Below, in pieces: positions 63,641 to 64,000 of a stretch of DNA of 64,000 bases. The stretch comes from Sulfurovum indicum. Lineage in GTDB: Bacteria > Campylobacterota > Campylobacteria > Campylobacterales > Sulfurovaceae. The translations under genes and the position numbers were made by a program. The notes below the pieces were generated by a model that was given only the letters and a program-made list of their open reading frames with translations, was not told the DNA's origin and ran no database searches. Location: positions 1,364,001-1,428,000 of the forward strand of contig NZ_CP063164.1 in the NCBI RefSeq assembly GCF_014931715.1, written 5' to 3'. Within the stretch, counting starts at the first letter, position 1, and each line of letters begins with the position of its first letter.

Positions 63641-64000
63641 ATGTCATTACATAATGATAAAATAAAAAAGTCTGATACAAAATGGATGAATGCATTTGAA
63701 AATACTGTCTGGTCTAAACTGAAGCGTAAACAAAAGCGTAAACTCTGTAAAAGATTTGGGCTTCTCTATATGAAAGACACCACACTTGATATGCTGACAG
63801 AACAGATAGAAGTGCCTGCTCTTCCTCTTGCATTTTGTATCGCTGCTATGCATAAACTCAAGCAATGGGATGTAAAGTTACTGCAAAGCAACCCATATAA
63901 ACAGTTGTGGATAGAAAAGCTCACCTATGATCAAGACAGATGGGGGATCAGGCGCACACATACGCATACATATGGGATCTATGAGAATACCCCACTCTCT
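63641..64000 (+). CDS. Hypothetical protein, 3' end beyond the window
   Basis: An ATG after AGGAGAAAAG opens a frame that stays open for 120 codons to the window end. It reads SLHNDKIKKSDTKWMNAFE, then a very basic stretch (KLKRKQKRKLCKRFG), IEVPALPLAFCIAAMHKL and the start of another region (YKQLWIEKLTYDQDRWG). I do not recognise it. It lies divergent to TIR-STAND and 47 bases after motif copy 7, so it probably belongs to the same regulon. Confidence 0.65.
   Translation, partial: MSLHNDKIKKSDTKWMNAFENTVWSKLKRKQKRKLCKRFGLLYMKDTTLDMLTEQIEVPALPLAFCIAAMHKLKQWDVKLLQSNPYKQLWIEKLTYDQDRWGIRRTHTHTYGIYENTPLS

Overview
The window looks like chromosome from a Campylobacterota (Epsilonproteobacteria) relative, most like Sulfurovum or a neighbouring genus. 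This is an inference from gene content: AcnB-type aconitase, a carboxyspermidine-type polyamine gene beside arginine decarboxylase, an Mla-like lipid transporter with a STAS-fused permease, and promoters that often show only a clear TATAAT-like -10 box. No 16S rRNA is present, so the genus is not proven.

Layout. 1-2.9 kb is AT-rich accessory DNA: the 3' end of a helicase-nuclease gene with a suspicious T8 frameshift point, then an exported nuclease-like protein. 3.0-35.5 kb is mainly housekeeping: phosphoesterase, acnB, pcm, ftsK, tRNA-Leu and tRNA-Gly, sufBCDE plus a sufT-like gene, ubiX, coaD, tmk, hisS, an Mla-like operon, speA-cysE, an aspartate aminotransferase, a patatin, DedA and AEC transporters, carboxynorspermidine dehydrogenase, an ElyC-like protein, NDH-2, pgeF, rodA and a CAU tRNA. 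Directly after that tRNA begins an accessory region. 35.7-43.4 kb is a type I restriction-modification locus (hsdR, hsdM, hsdS) that carries a two-gene ATPase plus nuclease-like module between hsdR and hsdM. 43.7-49.8 kb holds a DUF234 ATPase, secreted and membrane proteins, a phosphatase, an IS3 remnant, and two nearly identical 104-bp copies of a REPIN-like repeat.

49.5-64.0 kb is the most interesting part. It contains an orphan FtsK-gamma-like DNA-binding protein; a ubiquitin-like conjugation operon (E2-like protein, JAB-E1 fusion, four-helix membrane protein); an operon of a SLOG nucleotide-sensing protein with an HTH-TPR protein; a DUF4407 membrane/coiled-coil protein; three small proteins; and a large TIR-STAND-TPR protein. 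Seven clear copies and one weak copy of a short sequence, consensus TCYAAARTATCYAAA (a 9-bp-spaced direct repeat), lie 40-125 bp upstream of these transcription units. Each copy reads in the direction of a gene start. The TIR-STAND gene is the exception, sharing a divergent site. I infer that these modules form one co-regulated, probably defensive, regulon. None of it has been tested experimentally here; assignments rest on visible motifs and remembered family signatures.
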